The translations under genes were made by a program, and so were the position numbers. This document shows positions 43,901 through 55,990 of a stretch of 64,000 bases of DNA, one piece after another. Where the stretch lies: NCBI GenBank assembly GCA_036925085.1, contig JAUPFP010000040.1, forward strand, positions 496,001 to 560,000, in the 5' to 3' direction. The notes beneath the pieces were generated by a model. It did no database searches. It worked only from the letters and a program-made list of their open reading frames with translations, and was not told the origin of the DNA. The stretch is from Brachycybe producta. Lineage: Eukaryota; Arthropoda; Diplopoda; Playtdesmida; Andrognathidae. Each line of letters begins with the position of its first letter. The stretch's first letter is position 1.

Positions 43901-45563
43901 TATAGGTCCTATAAAGATTGAATAAAGGGCCGCAGTAAAAATGACTAATAGTTATTAAATCATATTTGATAATATGTTACTGATTGATTTTAACATTTGA
44001 CCTTGGCAATAGAGGCTAAGAATTATTTGTTGCTTAGAGGCCCTATAAATATTAGAAGGGATTTAAAATTAACTTTAATATTAAAAACTAACTTAAAATA
44101 ATTTTTTTTACGCAAATTTGAAAAAATGTCCAAATTTTATATTTTAATTTGTTAATTTTCACTTAAGTATAACACATTTTTTTGTGTTATTTTCAAGTTT
44201 TCATAGAATATTTATTTAAAAAAAAAGCAAACTTCAACATGAATTTTTTTACGAAATTCATATTTAGGCCTAGGTTTTATTCCAGTTTCAAATAACAGAT
44301 TTTGAATTTTATTTAAAAAAAATAATTTCCAATAAGCAGAATAATTATATTAAATGCGGTCTATAAATACAATGTGGTCCTATATAATTATTATTTTATA
44401 TATGTTCTTTTATAGGTTTTAGAATATATGTATATATAGCCTATATATCTAAAAAGAAATACTGAATATAGGGACCTAAACGTGTTGCCACTTATAAAGA
44501 CCCTTATATAAAATTGTTTATGGTCTTAATTGATATTTTCTTGCCTTGAAAAGGGCAGTTTTTTTAAACATTAGTTTTATGAATAAAAATGCAAATTTTT
44601 CATTTATTATAAAAGTAAATTTCCCTTTTCTATATACAGTAAATATATGCGGGCCAACAAATTTCTCTTATATATGCATTACTGGCTCCAAAAAACAGGG
44701 TCCCTATATACAGTATAAAAGGGTCTTTGGTCCATGATGGCTAATATAATAAATGTGCTTATTATATAATAACATTAATGTCATTGCAACATATAGCAAA
44801 AATATATATGGATTTTTCTTAATTTTGTTCCATTATACGCATGAATAAACGGTTATTTTTTAAAAAAAAATGTGGGATGAGAAGAGAGAGAGAGAGAGAG
44901 GGAGGGAGAGAGAGTAGGGGTCATTTAAAATATGAACCCACCCCCTCATCATCAAAGTTACATATTTGCATATTTGTAATATAATTATATACATTTGTTA
45001 TAACTTTTTTTTTGTGTGTGTGGACAATGTTTAAACTTAAAGGTTCCGAGGGTGATGATAAGTGTTTTAGATGATAGGGGGAGGGGGGTGTCTTAGAAAA
45101 GGGTGGATATTGGAAGGGGTGGGGGAATGCGTATGGGGGGAGGGAGGGTCTTGTGTTTGAACAATGGAGAATTGAGATAACGTTTGATATTTAGACCATG
45201 AACAATGTTATAGTGGACAACCCCCTTTTACATATGTATATCTTTTTATATGAGGGTGGTTGGGGGTGGGGGAGGGGGAGGAGGCGGGTCTGCAAAACAT
45301 AACTCATAAGTGGATGATGTAGCACATTTTAGAGAGGATAAGACACACACACAGTATGGAGTCGGGTTTAGAGGGTATATATATCTTGAATGGTTTTTTT
45401 TATTCTCGATATTTTGAGACTATCTAGGTCTATATAGATCTATACATGTATTATATGATAGTGTGACCCTTCTACAAAATAGATCTAACTAGAGGAGGTC
45501 AGTATGTTATAATATATATATATAGGCCTATATAGCCTATGGTTACGCTTACGCATCTGTGTG
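43901..45563. other. AT-rich non-coding stretch
   Basis: No gene seen. GA-rich tract at 44883-44912, G-rich segments 45075-45150 and 45255-45285. Confidence 0.4.
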
Positions 45564-45724
45564 CAGTGGCGTATACTAGCTAGGTTTGGTTGCGCTCCCT
45601 GCTGCTTAATAAATTGCGCCACTTTACACTACCAAAATGCGCCCTTCAAACCTTCTGCGCCCCCCCCCCCCTTTCCTTCTCCCGTAGTTGCCAAGAGGGC
45701 TGCGGGTCCCCAGCTACACCCGTG
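45564..45724. mobile_element. Family Q MITE, copy 1
   Basis: CAGTGGCGTATACTAGCTAG at the left, GGGTCCCCAGCTACACCCGTG at the right (quoted to show imperfect inverted ends CAGTGGCGTA and TACACCCGTG). Interior CCCTGCTGCTTAATAAATTG and GCGCC words match 60810-60935. CAGTGGCGTAGC ends are known from hAT-type MITEs in many animals. Confidence 0.75.
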
Positions 45725-45940
45725 TCCGTAAGTGCTGTAAATAGGTTTACATGAAAAGACTGGATAAGCGCTAAATTGAATAAACGAAAAAATGAATATA
45801 GCAGCAAAAAATTTGGCGTTTGTTCAATTTGGCGCTTATTCATTTCCACCGATTATAGATTGATGTGTGAAATTTCGACTTGTAAAAATGGTGAGTTCCA
45901 GCTGGGATGGTGTCTATTTGGAACGATTCTAACTGGAATG

Positions 45941-46150
45941 ACGCCAAGGGTTCGAGTTGGAGGCTATAGCAGTAACGTGAAGATATACATTTCTATGGGA
46001 GTAGGGCTAGTGGTGCCATCTAACGCTACACGCACAAAATAAATGATCGACTTGCATTCTTAACTGGTCATTTGTTTATACTTTTTTTTTCTCCATATAC
46101 CTCTACGTCACAGCTAGCCTCCACCGCCAAGTACCAACTATTGGCGTCGT
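45941..46150. mobile_element. TIR element containing a family H end
   Basis: ACGCCAAGGGTTCGAGTTGG-AGGCTATAGC at the left faces GCTAGCCTCCACC-GCCAAGTACCAACTATTGGCGT at the right. Between them, 45985-46062 is the right end of family H (CATTTCTATGGGAGTAGGGC, CATCTAACGCTAC, ACAAAATAAATGATCGACTT). The outer ends resemble those of 23446-24184. Confidence 0.55.
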
Positions 46151-46461
46151 CCCCCCCCCAAAAAAAAATTCTTCCCAGCTGCGGATACATGCGGCCGTAA
46201 AAATGCGTTAGCTGCACTATATATAGTCTACTACAACAATGGTGTACAATAGGCCTATACTTCTTTGTGTTTGTGTCTTGATTGGCAATTATTTTGTTTC
46301 ATCAATTAAGATACTTTTTTTCTATCTGCTTCTTTTTTTCTGATTAGTTTTCTGATTTGTTTTATCGTCTTATTGCACATGCAATGTAAGCTTATAAAGG
46401 TCTTTTTGCAGCAATAAATTCTCTTTTTGTGTGTTTGTGTCAGTGGCACTGTGTCAAGAGT

Positions 46462-46909
46462 TAGGGCCTTGGAACACAGGTGACTTTTGAAAGACGTATC
46501 AGGGGGACGGGAGAGATTGGGGGGAAAGGAATCGAATGTTACTGCATGCATTGGCTATCATCGCAATGTATTTTCTATGGAAAAACGCCAAACCTTGGCG
46601 ACACATGCTGAGGGGGGGGGGGGAGGTGGACTTTTAAAACACTTTCAAATTTTTGTCTTAGGGAAGGTGGTCGATCTTCGGCGATCGGCGACATGGGGGG
46701 GGGGGAAGTTTTGCACACAGGCGAATTTGAAAATATTCGGTTATTTGGTGAGAACTCGACTTGTCGCCGAAAAGTCCCCTGTGTTGGCGACTTTCCATAG
46801 AAAAATAAGCTATACATTATGACGACAATAGTCCAGTAACGTTTGACTTCATTTTGTCGCCAAAATGTTTTTCAAAAGTCGCCTGTGTGATGTGTGTGTC
46901 AAGGTCCTA
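46462..46909. mobile_element. TIR element, TAGGGCCTTG...GTCAAGGTCCTA
   Basis: TAGGGCCTTGGAACACAGGT-GACTTTTGAAA at the left is inverted at the right as TTCAAAAGTCGCCTGTGTGA-TGTGTGTGTCAAGGTCCTA. The words GGCGAC and GTCGCC recur throughout the interior on both strands. Two G runs (46613-46623, 46695-46706) disturb it. About 450 bp and non-coding; superfamily undecided. Confidence 0.8.
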
Positions 46910-47638
46910 ACTGTGTGATTTTCTTGTATGTTTTGTGTTTTCTCAGTAGATCTATATACAGTAATATTATGTATAGCCTCTGTGGTATTTTTTTCCCCGT
47001 GTTGTATGTTATTTGTGTGATTGTCATGTCACTTGCATGTTTTTTCTGTATATATGTCGCCGTGCAAGCATGTTATAGCATGTTTGTGTGTTTTTCATTG
47101 CGTATACTGAATCTATATGATGATAGGCCTATTATATGTGTGTGTGCGCGCGTCGAATTGGTAGTATAGGCCTATGTATGTGTAGGGGAACCACTTGTGG
47201 TCCTAAATTAATTTGTCTTGTTGCATGTTCGTTAACTTATTTATCCTATCTTCTTCAAAATTGGTAAACCCTATTAGATGTTGTTTCGTGTTTTGGTGGG
47301 TCGTAATTACGAATTGAAATTAAATCAACATCATGAGGCGGAGGCGGAGGAGGAGGATTATGATAATAATGATGCCCAATATATAGTTGGCCCTTTAGGG
47401 ACAAAAACATCCTCCCTCCCTCCCTCCTCCCTCTCTCCACACGTACACACTCATAGCCTCTGTTCGTTAAATATTATTGATTTTATAATTAAATTTTTAT
47501 TAGGCCCCATGTAGGCCTACTATATAGAAACAGATTAAATTTCAAAAATATACTATATTTAAAAAAATATAAAATAGATCTGTGACGTCATTAAAATGCG
47601 GGTTGGAGTTTAAAAAATGTCGTTAAGATTGTTTTATA
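46910..47638. other. Non-coding stretch rich in TAGGCCTA
   Basis: No gene supported. Three exact TAGGCCTA octamers lie near 47145, 47169 and 47511. The 91-codon Cys/Val/Phe-rich frame at 46894-47169 has no recognised domain. Confidence 0.35.
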
Positions 47639-48190
47639 AGGACTTGTTTCCATTGAAGTTGAAAATTTGAATTGTTTTGAATAGATGTGCATGGGACGAA
47701 TCCTATATTTTCTCGAATCCGTTATAAAAGGTTCTCGAATCCCTCGAATTTCTCGAATCCTTCAAATATAAGAATCCTATATTATTCATTAAGAAGATAC
47801 AAATAAATGAAATAATATTAAATATTAAATTATTAATAATAAAAAACACAGTGTGGCACTCAGGGTTGCCACAAAGTAATATTGGTGATCCGGGTACAAC
47901 ACCGAAATTGTAACAATCGCCGGTTTTTTTTTTGTTAGTGAACGCTTCTATTGGACGTCAATGGAGTTAAAACTAATTTTATCTATGTTTTTAACAAGTT
48001 TTTTTTTAAGGTTAGGATTTGAAAGATTCGAAAGACGAAAAAAGCGCGAAGATTCGAGTTTTCGAATCTCGAATATTTTTCAAGATTCGCCGGGATTTGA
48101 GGATTCGAATGGCCCATTTCTAGTTTTGACAATTTCAAATGATGAATTAAAGAAGTTCACATTTTCGCCCCAATGGAAACATGGCTTTAA
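47639..48190. mobile_element. Family C MITE, copy 3, split by a hAT insertion
   Basis: GGACTTGTTTCCATTGAAGT (47640) and CCCCAATGGAAACATGGCTT (48168) are the family C ends. The inner text GAAAATTTGAATTGTTTTGA is interrupted at 47682 and resumes at 48123. Confidence 0.85.
47682..48122. mobile_element. Family D hAT-like MITE, copy 2, nested in family C
   Basis: Ends TAGATGTGCATGGGACGAAT and ATTCGAATGGCCCATTTCTA. GTTTTGAA (47674-47681) and GTTTTGAC (48123-48130) are the target duplications, 7 of 8 matching. Interior collinear with 5778-6195. This gives a clear order of events: family C first, family D later. 441 bp, no transposase. Confidence 0.9.
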
Positions 48191-48224
48191 CAACTGATTT
48201 TTTGGAACTCTTTGAGATTATTCT

Positions 48225-48540
48225 ATTTTTGAGGCAGCGGAATTTAGAAAAAATAAAAATGATATTAGAAACTAGAAGGGTAGCTCAATCACTTAAAGAT
48301 GTGTTCATTTTGATATATATATATATATGTTTCAAAATAAACGTTTTATAAACAAAATTTTTAAAAAAAAAATATTGTCTTCTAAGCGTCGAATTGCTGA
48401 AGTTGCTAAAATTTGAGTCATTTTCAAAATCACAAAAGGCTTATTTTGGAAAGATATCAAACTGAAAATATCTTTAAATGATTGAGCTACCCTTCTAGTT
48501 TCTAAAACATCCTGAAGTTTCTCCTTATTTTGGTAAGACT
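48225..48540. mobile_element. Family B foldback, full length
   Basis: ATTAGAAACTAGAAGGGTAG, CAATCACTTAAAGATG and TTTCAAAATAAACGTTTTAT on the left; AGGCTTATTTTGGAAAGATA, ATGATTGAGCTACCCTTCTA and GTTTCTAAAACATC on the right. A short TA run sits inside the left arm. Confidence 0.8.
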
Positions 48541-48713
48541 AATTAACTAAACAGGATTTTTCTATGGTGGTGAAACCCTGTTCGAAGGGTTCAAGTTTTA
48601 TGTTAAAAGTGGGGCTTTACAGGGTGTCCCAAAAATTGTATAGGCCCCCTACACAGTTTGGTTAATAACTGCCATGTATATATTTTCTTAATTAATTTAA
48701 TATAAATTTATAA

Positions 48714-49305
48714 TTAAGGTATAGCTGAATAGGGCTTTATTTTGTTTTTGACGTCACAGATGTGACGTCACTGCGTTGGCTATATGTTCTATAGGAGGTC
48801 TCCCCCTTCCCCCACCCTCCTTTACCTCTGGTTTTGAGAAAATTTATATTTTTCAAATAAACGTTTTTCATGGAAACATTATGCGAAAAAATTCAAACGT
48901 GTTTTAGAAACTAGAATAGTTATTGATAATGCTAAAAGGTTTTTTTCATGATTGATATCTTTCAAAATAAACTTTTTATGACAGTTTGGAAAAAAAAGGC
49001 AAAATATAGTTTTTCATTGAAATTTTAATGGAAACCCCCCCCAAAAAACGGATCATTTTTCAAACTGAACTATAAAATTGTTTATTTTTTAAGATTATTG
49101 CCATGAAAAAACTTTTAGCATAATCTTTTACCATTCTAGTTTTGAAAACAATTTGAATTTTTTTTTTTTCGTACTTTGTTCACTCTTCGTTTTTGGGTCC
49201 AATTTTTTACAAAAACGTCTATGGAGTTTAGCATTAGCCAGTATACAGTGGCGCCAGCTCATGGAACAAAAAAGCAAAATAAATATCTATATTCAGCCAC
49301 CTTAA
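48714..49305. mobile_element. Family A MITE, copy 5
   Basis: Left TTAAGGTATAGCTGAATAGG, right ATATTCAGCCACCTTAA. Just inside are GATGTGACGTCACTGCGTTG (left, with a TGACGTCA palindrome replacing GGCGCC) and ACAGTGGCGCCAGCTCATGG (right). Core arms TGTTTTAGAAACTAGAATAG and TACCATTCTAGTTTTGAAAA. Confidence 0.85.
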
Positions 49306-50734
49306 TAAAACCTATTCAAGTTTCTCTTTAGAAACTCCCTGTTCAGATGGTTGAAGTTTTCTTGTTTGCGGTCAAAAAAGCGTCGACCGATCGTTGTCGG
49401 TTAGGACCCGGCAGGGTTGTAGCCAAATCGGGCCAAAAGTGGGCTTACCGTGGTCAAAACTGGTCACGGTAGCCATACGTTGAGAATGGTAAAAAAAAGT
49501 TACACCTCCTGAGAGTAAATCCCCCGACAAAACTATGACTTCTTGAATTTGGGCCTATATTGGGCTATATTTAGCATTGAGATTTTATAAGAAGATGGTG
49601 GAGTTATAGGGTGGTCCTTATTAATAAATGAATGGAGAATCTTGATCATCATATAATAATAATATAATGAAGGAAAAATGTGCTTAGAAATTGAAGAAGA
49701 AGAAGAAGAAAAAAAGGTCTTAATCTTTTTTTTTTTCTGCATTTATGAACACAATTTTCTGCATTTTAATAAAGAAAAATGCAAAAAGAAGGTTTGCTAC
49801 TCGTGGTTTAATTCTGTGTGTATTTTTTTTTTCTTCTTCTTCTTCCTGTTATGAAAAGAAGGGGTTTTCGTCATCCTCATCATCAATTAACCGCTGCTAA
49901 TTAATTGATCGGTTAAGGGGATTAGGAATTTTGAAATGACGGGTTATTTAGCGAAAATAATTCTCAATTATATATGAGCTGAAGTTTTTTTTTTGTGTGT
50001 GAGTGTGTGTTGTGGTTCATTTAATTTTAGCTTTGAAATTGACTCGAAAAGGTTTAATTAAGCCTATTTTTTTTAAAAAAAATGTTTTTCAAATTTTGCT
50101 TTACAAAAGAAAAAAATGTGTAAATCCCGTTATACACCTGCCATTTTTACTTGCATTTTTGGTGTCATTTAAATGATGACTGTTTTCGTCAATGATTTGG
50201 TACATAAAATGTATAAATTAATTTATAAGTATCAATCGGCGGTTGTAAAAGTATGTAAAAAGTATTTCCACATTTTTACTTTAAATAATGTGCGCAGAAC
50301 GCAGTGCGTAGTGTGACAGTTTATCGTACATTTAACCTTGTGACCTTCTAGACAAGAGGTGTGCTAAATATGTTGCAGAGCGCATCGTATATACGCTTTG
50401 TAAATTACATAAGAATGATGCTGATCCTGAAAAAGCGCTCTATAGTATAGATGTGATCATTTAAGAAAAATAGAACATCTTCTAAATTAATGCAACTTTG
50501 AACAAATAATTTAACATTCACGTCGTTGTACACATGCAATGTCACATTTATAAATTAATTTATACATTTATTTAAGAACTAATTTGATCGTGTATAACGC
50601 GGGCTTTAGAAAATTTTACGTCACTTAAAATCACAATTAAATTTACTAAAGTATAGTTCAAGATATAAAATTACAAATAAAAAAAAAATGCAAACATTTT
50701 TTTTAGAAATAACTTTAATGCCTCTTGAACTCTG
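49306..50734. other. Non-coding stretch
   Basis: No gene seen. A short GAA tract at 49694-49710. Frames are short. Confidence 0.35.
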
Positions 50735-51110
50735 GTTATTTTCCTCTCTTTCAGAGGCAAAATCTGAAAGTTTTTTTTAAAAACTAGAAGGGTAACTCAA
50801 TCACTAAGTTGGTTTATAAACATCTGATTTTTGAACTCCTGATGATCGTCTATCAGGAGCAAAATGAAGAGAATCTAGAAAGTGTTTTAGAAACTAGAAG
50901 GGTAGCTCAGTCACTTAAGGCATTTACATTTTAATACCCCTTTTAAGGGTAATTTCATGATGATATCGTTTAAAATAAGCTTTTTATGTCAGTTTGAAAA
51001 TGACACAACTATAAAAAGTTTATTTTGAAAAATATCATCATGAAAATACCTTGAAGCTCATTCATTCATTTACTAATCTAGTCTCCTACACACTTTCAAT
51101 TTCTTCTTAG
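50735..51110. mobile_element. Family B foldback, compound
   Basis: Two left-arm copies (AAAACTAGAAGGGTAACTCA at 50783, GTTTTAGAAACTAGAAGGGT at 50885) and one right arm (AAAAAGTTTATTTTGAAAAA at 51016, ACTAATCTAGTCTCC at 51072). Confidence 0.7.
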
Positions 51111-52929
51111 TGTTATTTTTTAAATTTACATATAAAAAATGCTAAGTTTAAAAAAAAACTCATTTTGAAAAAAAAAAATATATAGAACAAGGGCTGAAAA
51201 TGCTAAATATATTTTCTTGATTATATATTTCAAAATAAACTTTATATTCAAGTTTAAACGCAAATAAACTTAACATTTTTTTCGCATCAAAATAATAATG
51301 ATATTTTTCAAAATACAAGTTGTTAACAACACATCAAATTTTAGTTAAGCAAAAAAGTTAAATAAACTAGCATTTAATTAAAAAAAAGTTGTTGAATTTT
51401 AAATGAATTACGGTTTTTAAAAAAAAATAAGTTTTCAAATTTGAAACCAAACAAGTTTTAATTAAATTTAAAATTAAATAACTTTTTTTTTAAATTTTCA
51501 ACAAATTTAATCATTTTTTTTTTTTTTTGCATCTTGATATGTTTTCTAAAAAAAATCAATTGAAATTTTAAATTTGTGTATTATTTCTAATTATTTTGAT
51601 ATTTAATTTTAAACGATATTTAGCTGCGCGCCACTCTCGATAAGCCTATTAGTAATAGGATTGAATGCATTTTTGTTCTGAGAGTAGTAGACACATTGCG
51701 TAAATAACATAGGACGTGTAGAATGCATCTTATGGGAAACATAGCGCCATCTAGAGGCTGCAATTGAAACTTATAAGGGAAACTTAATTAATTTTCTTTT
51801 CTATTTTAAATTTTGTTGACATTTCATTCAAACAAATGTCACCTGGTGGGTTATTTTTTTTTGGGGAGGGTGATATTTTTCAGACAGGAAGGACATATTG
51901 AAAGGGGGTGGAGGGAGGAGGAGGAGGATGTAGGCCTACTATGGACCTCCTGTTGTGTTGATGTTTAGAAAGGAAATCAAAGTTAAGGGCTACTGGTTGA
52001 GAGGAGGGAGGGGAGGGGTGGTGGTGGAAGGTAATAATGGTGCCCCTCTAGGTAAGGGGCTCCTTCTAAAAAGGTGTGTCAAGAAAAAAACAAAATTGAA
52101 AATGGTGTACATCTTAGATCTAGGCCTATATGCAATGCAATTTGTATTTTTTTCTTTTTCTTACCTCTTGTATACACGAAAAATGGTAGCAGTAGACCGT
52201 AAGTAAGAGGTAAGGGCCATGAGAAATTTCCAGCCCAACTAAGATGAAGAAAAGTCGTGTTTTACAGGTGAGATAACTCGGAGAAGTCACCGTAAATTTA
52301 TGCCACAATACCCTCTACCTTTCTTTCTCTTTCCATCTGTCACATCCCTCTAGCCTCCTCCCCTTTTTTTCCTTTTTATAGACAAGAAAACCCATTTAAT
52401 TTGTGGGACCTTTTTTGATATTTTCTCATGGATCTCATATATTATGGTCCTTACTTATATTGTAGGTTAATTTTGACAGAAGTTATGAAATAAGCTTTAG
52501 ATATGTATTTTTTGTTAGATGAAAATTTCTATAGGCCTAATGTATTTAGGTTCATTCAACCTATATATGTATAGCCTAATATAATGGGCCCCTTAGATGT
52601 TGGAAGATGTATTGGAATACATTGTACAGGGTGATCTTTGACGTGTATGTATGGTTGGTCGCACATTGCACACAGGTCAATGATGACCGCCAGATGGCAG
52701 CATCTGTAAAAGAATCCACATTTTGTACCATTTTGTGCTGCGATTTTATGAGATTTTAAAAATGCAAATTTCGTGACGTTTTTATTTTAAAATCTTGTGT
52801 AATAATCTTGTTTTTTTTATAAAATACTCAAAAATCATCAAAAATTCTAAAGAATAACTTCTGTTTTCAAAAAAAAGTTGCTTAAAATAAAGTTAACTTA
52901 ATAATGCAATCAGATCATTTATTTTGTCA
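51111..52929. other. AT-rich then mixed non-coding stretch
   Basis: No gene seen. 51120-51600 is extremely AT-rich. CTCF-like words lie at 51744-51758 (minus-strand CTCTAGATGGCGCT) and 52687-52702 (CCGCCAGATGGCAGCA). Confidence 0.4.
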
Positions 52930-53080
52930 GTGTATCGTTAGATGGCGCCACTAGCCCTCCAATAGAAATGTGCTGAAACTCTAAGTCTTGACTTACCTTT
53001 TTTTTTTTGCACGTGGCAAACTTTTAATTGTCTCATCGCTATTTTTACACGTGCTCTCTTCACTTACGTGAAATGAAAAT
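52930..53080 (-). mobile_element. Family H fragment, inverted
   Basis: CGTTAGATGGCGCCACTAGC, CACGTGGCAAACTTTTAATT and ACACGTGCTCTCTTCACTTA are the right half of family H read in reverse complement. It faces the copy at 53095, so the two form an inverted pair. Confidence 0.75.
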
Positions 53081-53094
53081 TATAAAATTAAGAG

Positions 53095-53412
53095 GAGCTC
53101 CATAGAAAAAATACTTGTGTAAATGCAAGGTAGATGGCGCCTGCAACCTGTATAGGAGGCCAATTGGTTGAAATCGAATGCAGCCTCCTTTTAGCTCTAA
53201 AAGCGTACAAAACAACCTTAATTATCAGAGCACGTGGACAAACTTAACCCAGAACACAATATAAGTGAAGAGAGAGAGAGAGAGAGCACGTGTGTAGAAA
53301 TAGCGATGACGCAATTAAAAGTTTGCCACGTGACAAAAAAAGGTGAGTCATAGTCGTATAGTGTCTGCAGTACATTTCTATGGAAGAAGGGCTAGTGGCG
53401 CCATCTAACGCT
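53095..53412 (+). mobile_element. Family H element, copy 2
   Basis: ATACTTGTGTAAATGCAAGG-TAGATGGCGCC at the left and GCTAGTGGCGCCATCTAACG at the right. A short GA tract (53272-53287) precedes GCACGTG. Interior as in copy 1. Confidence 0.85.
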
Positions 53413-54489
53413 ACACATTATGCTACATACATTGTGTTGTTGCCCACCCTGTATTTCTTATTATTAGCCCTATGAGAGTGGACAAAATGATGAACTTTTG
53501 ACATAGGAAACATGTCAAGATGGAAACAATGTCCCTGTTTTTCATCAATATCATATAAAATATAGATTGAAAAGGAGACAAATTTGTGTTTAATACTGTT
53601 ATATACAAACAAAACGATCAAAAAGACAAAAGAAAGAAAGAGAGAATGAAAAAAAAAAAAATGTCATTTGAGTCATTTTTGATCATTTTGAATGGTGTTT
53701 TGCTAAATGTTGTGTAACTAAAGTTTTTTGATACGATTGTCACACAAATGCTGTGATGCATATAAGATGCTTCACATCCTGTCGAATCAACTTCCGCTTT
53801 TGTGTTTGAAAGGGATAAAAAATATGGGGAGAAAAAGGGGGAAGAGAGAGCTATAGTTAGCCTTATGGGGGAAGCTAAGAGGGGGAGGGTGCAGCATGTG
53901 CACACTGTGACAACTTCCGGCTAAAGTTCACTTCCTGTGACACACGCACAGTGGAGAGTCCTCTATTGAGTGGCACACATCATCATGATGAGGGCCATAT
54001 TAGTGACACTTTTTTTATTCAAAAAATTTTCTTTTCTGTTTTTTTTTGTTCTTCTTTCAGATGGATGTTAAGCCTAACTATGGCAGCCATTTTCTCACTT
54101 TGCCGCCTTGCCGAGGTTTTATTCGTCTTCAACGTTGTAGTTGGATCGTCACGAATGAGCCCGTTTTACAACCAGGAGGGATTGAAATTATGGAGCCCTA
54201 CATTTGACAACAAAAAATTGGGGAAAAAAAAATCGCTTTTATCTCTGAAAACTAGACTCTTTTCGTCCCTCTAAGAAGTCTTGAATTTTTTAGGAAACAG
54301 TTGAAAGTTCGTCACCACGTCACATTTTGAACAATTTATGAGGGCCGCCGTATTTATTGTCTATAACGAGCAAAGTGAATTAATATTGCACAGTATTGTC
54401 CTCAGGGTTGTTTCATAAGAGAGGGCAGGACAGGAGTGACAAAGAGTCAATTTGCAAATGACTACGGTTTGCATGTGATTTTTACTATA
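53413..54489. other. Non-coding stretch
   Basis: No gene supported. Frames of 95 and 107 codons here show no recognised domain. The plus-strand one follows a pyrimidine tract ending in CAG, but no partner exon is evident. Confidence 0.35.
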
Positions 54490-54691
54490 TGGTTAAACCT
54501 TGGATTTGCGAACATCCAGAAACGTTCCAGCGTTCCAGAAACGTGTTTGTAATCCAAAGCAATCGTATATCAAAGCGAACCAAAGGTTCAGTTGTGATGA
54601 CGTTACGCTCGGCAGACAAAAAGCGTATACGTACTACTCGTCTTGCAAAACACTAGCAAACCAACGTTACTTGCAATCCAAGGTTTCACTG
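54490..54691. mobile_element. Pogo/Tigger-like MITE flanked by TA
   Basis: Left TGGTTAAACCTTGGATTTGC, right GCAATCCAAGGTTTCACTG. On the opposite strand the right end is CAGTGAAACCTTGGATTGC, the form known for Tc1/mariner-pogo MITEs. TA lies on both sides (54488-54489, 54692-54693). The 130-codon frame starting at 54500 simply runs through it and past its edge. Confidence 0.72.
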
Positions 54692-54693
54692 TA

Positions 54694-55363
54694 TAGCTAT
54701 TATCTTATCGGAAATTATGGCTGTAGTACATTCCAAGGGAAGTCTGAAAGGCAGGGATGTCTTCATTTCCAGTGTGCAGTGCACTCTTCAAAAGTTGCAC
54801 TAGTTCAGGGTGGGCGTCATTGGAGAGTGTTTATGTTTGCTCATGGAATTTTAACTTCGAAAATTCATTGCATGGGAACCAGAAGAGCCTGAATGGAAAA
54901 TTTTAGTTGCGGGGTACAGTCCAAGGGAATTCTTGGCGAGAACTTCGGTCAATTTGGCTTTGGCCAATAGAAATGCAGTATTTTATTTTTGCAGCATTTA
55001 AAACCTGCATACATACTAAACAGAATAATAAAGCTGTTTTCGCTTTTCACTGTAAAAATCAAAGATTTATTTAATTTGAAATATAATGATAAAAACAGAA
55101 GAAAAAATAATAATAAATTTTTAGTAAAATTCTATTTAATCAATATTTCATCAAACCTCGGATGAAGAGTTCTTTGCCAATCATCAAACCAAATTAATAC
55201 CCAAATGAATATTGATAAAGCATGGCATTTTCACAGCTATTTTTAATAAATGCAGGGAAAATACTGTTCACGGCTATACTTTTATTGAGAAAGACATACT
55301 GTGTTCCTATTGACCAAAATCAAATTGACCGTAGCTATTGCAAACAACCGCCTGTAGGAATGT
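54694..55363. other. Non-coding stretch
   Basis: No gene or element resolved. Confidence 0.35.
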
Positions 55364-55371
55364 GTTGATAT

Positions 55372-55982
55372 TAGAGTCCTGCATCGACCAGGGTGGTCAT
55401 TAGCCAATAACCGTTGGCCAAATTTTTTATATAGGTCCATAGACAAATTCTTTTTTGTGTGTAGCCTATTTGTTTAATTTGCCAACAGAAACCAATGAAA
55501 AAAAATTAGTGGGTCGACCAGCTTTTCTGTTGGTCAAATGGGCCGTTTTTGTCGAATTGGCCGTTTAGGGTGGATTGGGCAGTTTGGGTCGAATTGGCTA
55601 TTTGGGTTGAATTTGTTTTTTTGGAACATACATTTTTTGTCCCACATTATTAGCTTTCTCTATAATAAACCTATAGGAAGCTTCACGCTGTCAGTCCTGA
55701 GTTACTGCTCTACTACTCTTTATGCTTAAGAATTCTGAAGTGGATGTTTTACAGCCAACAGAAATGTTTGAATTTTGATATAATTTATAAAAAAATCAAT
55801 ATTTACTTTGTTGATTCTTTTAATAGCTTCATTCGGCCCGGCCACTAAATTTGGCCCGGTCGTTTAATTCAGCCCTGCCGCTTAATTTGACCAGGCTAAT
55901 TTCTGGTCGACCATGACCGACCCTACCTTGTATGTAGAACCAGTTTGGCCGACCCTCAAAAAAATAAAAATGCAGGACTCTA
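55372..55982. mobile_element. hAT-type element with perfect 8-bp duplication
   Basis: Ends TAGAGTCCTGCATCGACCAG and AAAAATGCAGGACTCTA. GTTGATAT flanks it on both sides (55364-55371 and 55983-55990), 8 of 8. The subterminal regions are full of GGCC/GACC words (GGCCGTTTTTGTCGAATTGG, GGCCCGGCCACTAAATTTGG) that could be transposase-binding repeats. 611 bp, no transposase frame. Confidence 0.92.
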
Positions 55983-55990
55983 GTTGATAT

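Noticed and set aside
53951-54274. 107-codon frame preceded by a pyrimidine tract and CAG, as an exon
   Set aside because: No partner exon, no known domain and no conserved splice pair evident.
54500-54892. 130-codon frame as a gene
   Set aside because: It starts in a pogo-like MITE and runs past its end; no domain and no coding signature.
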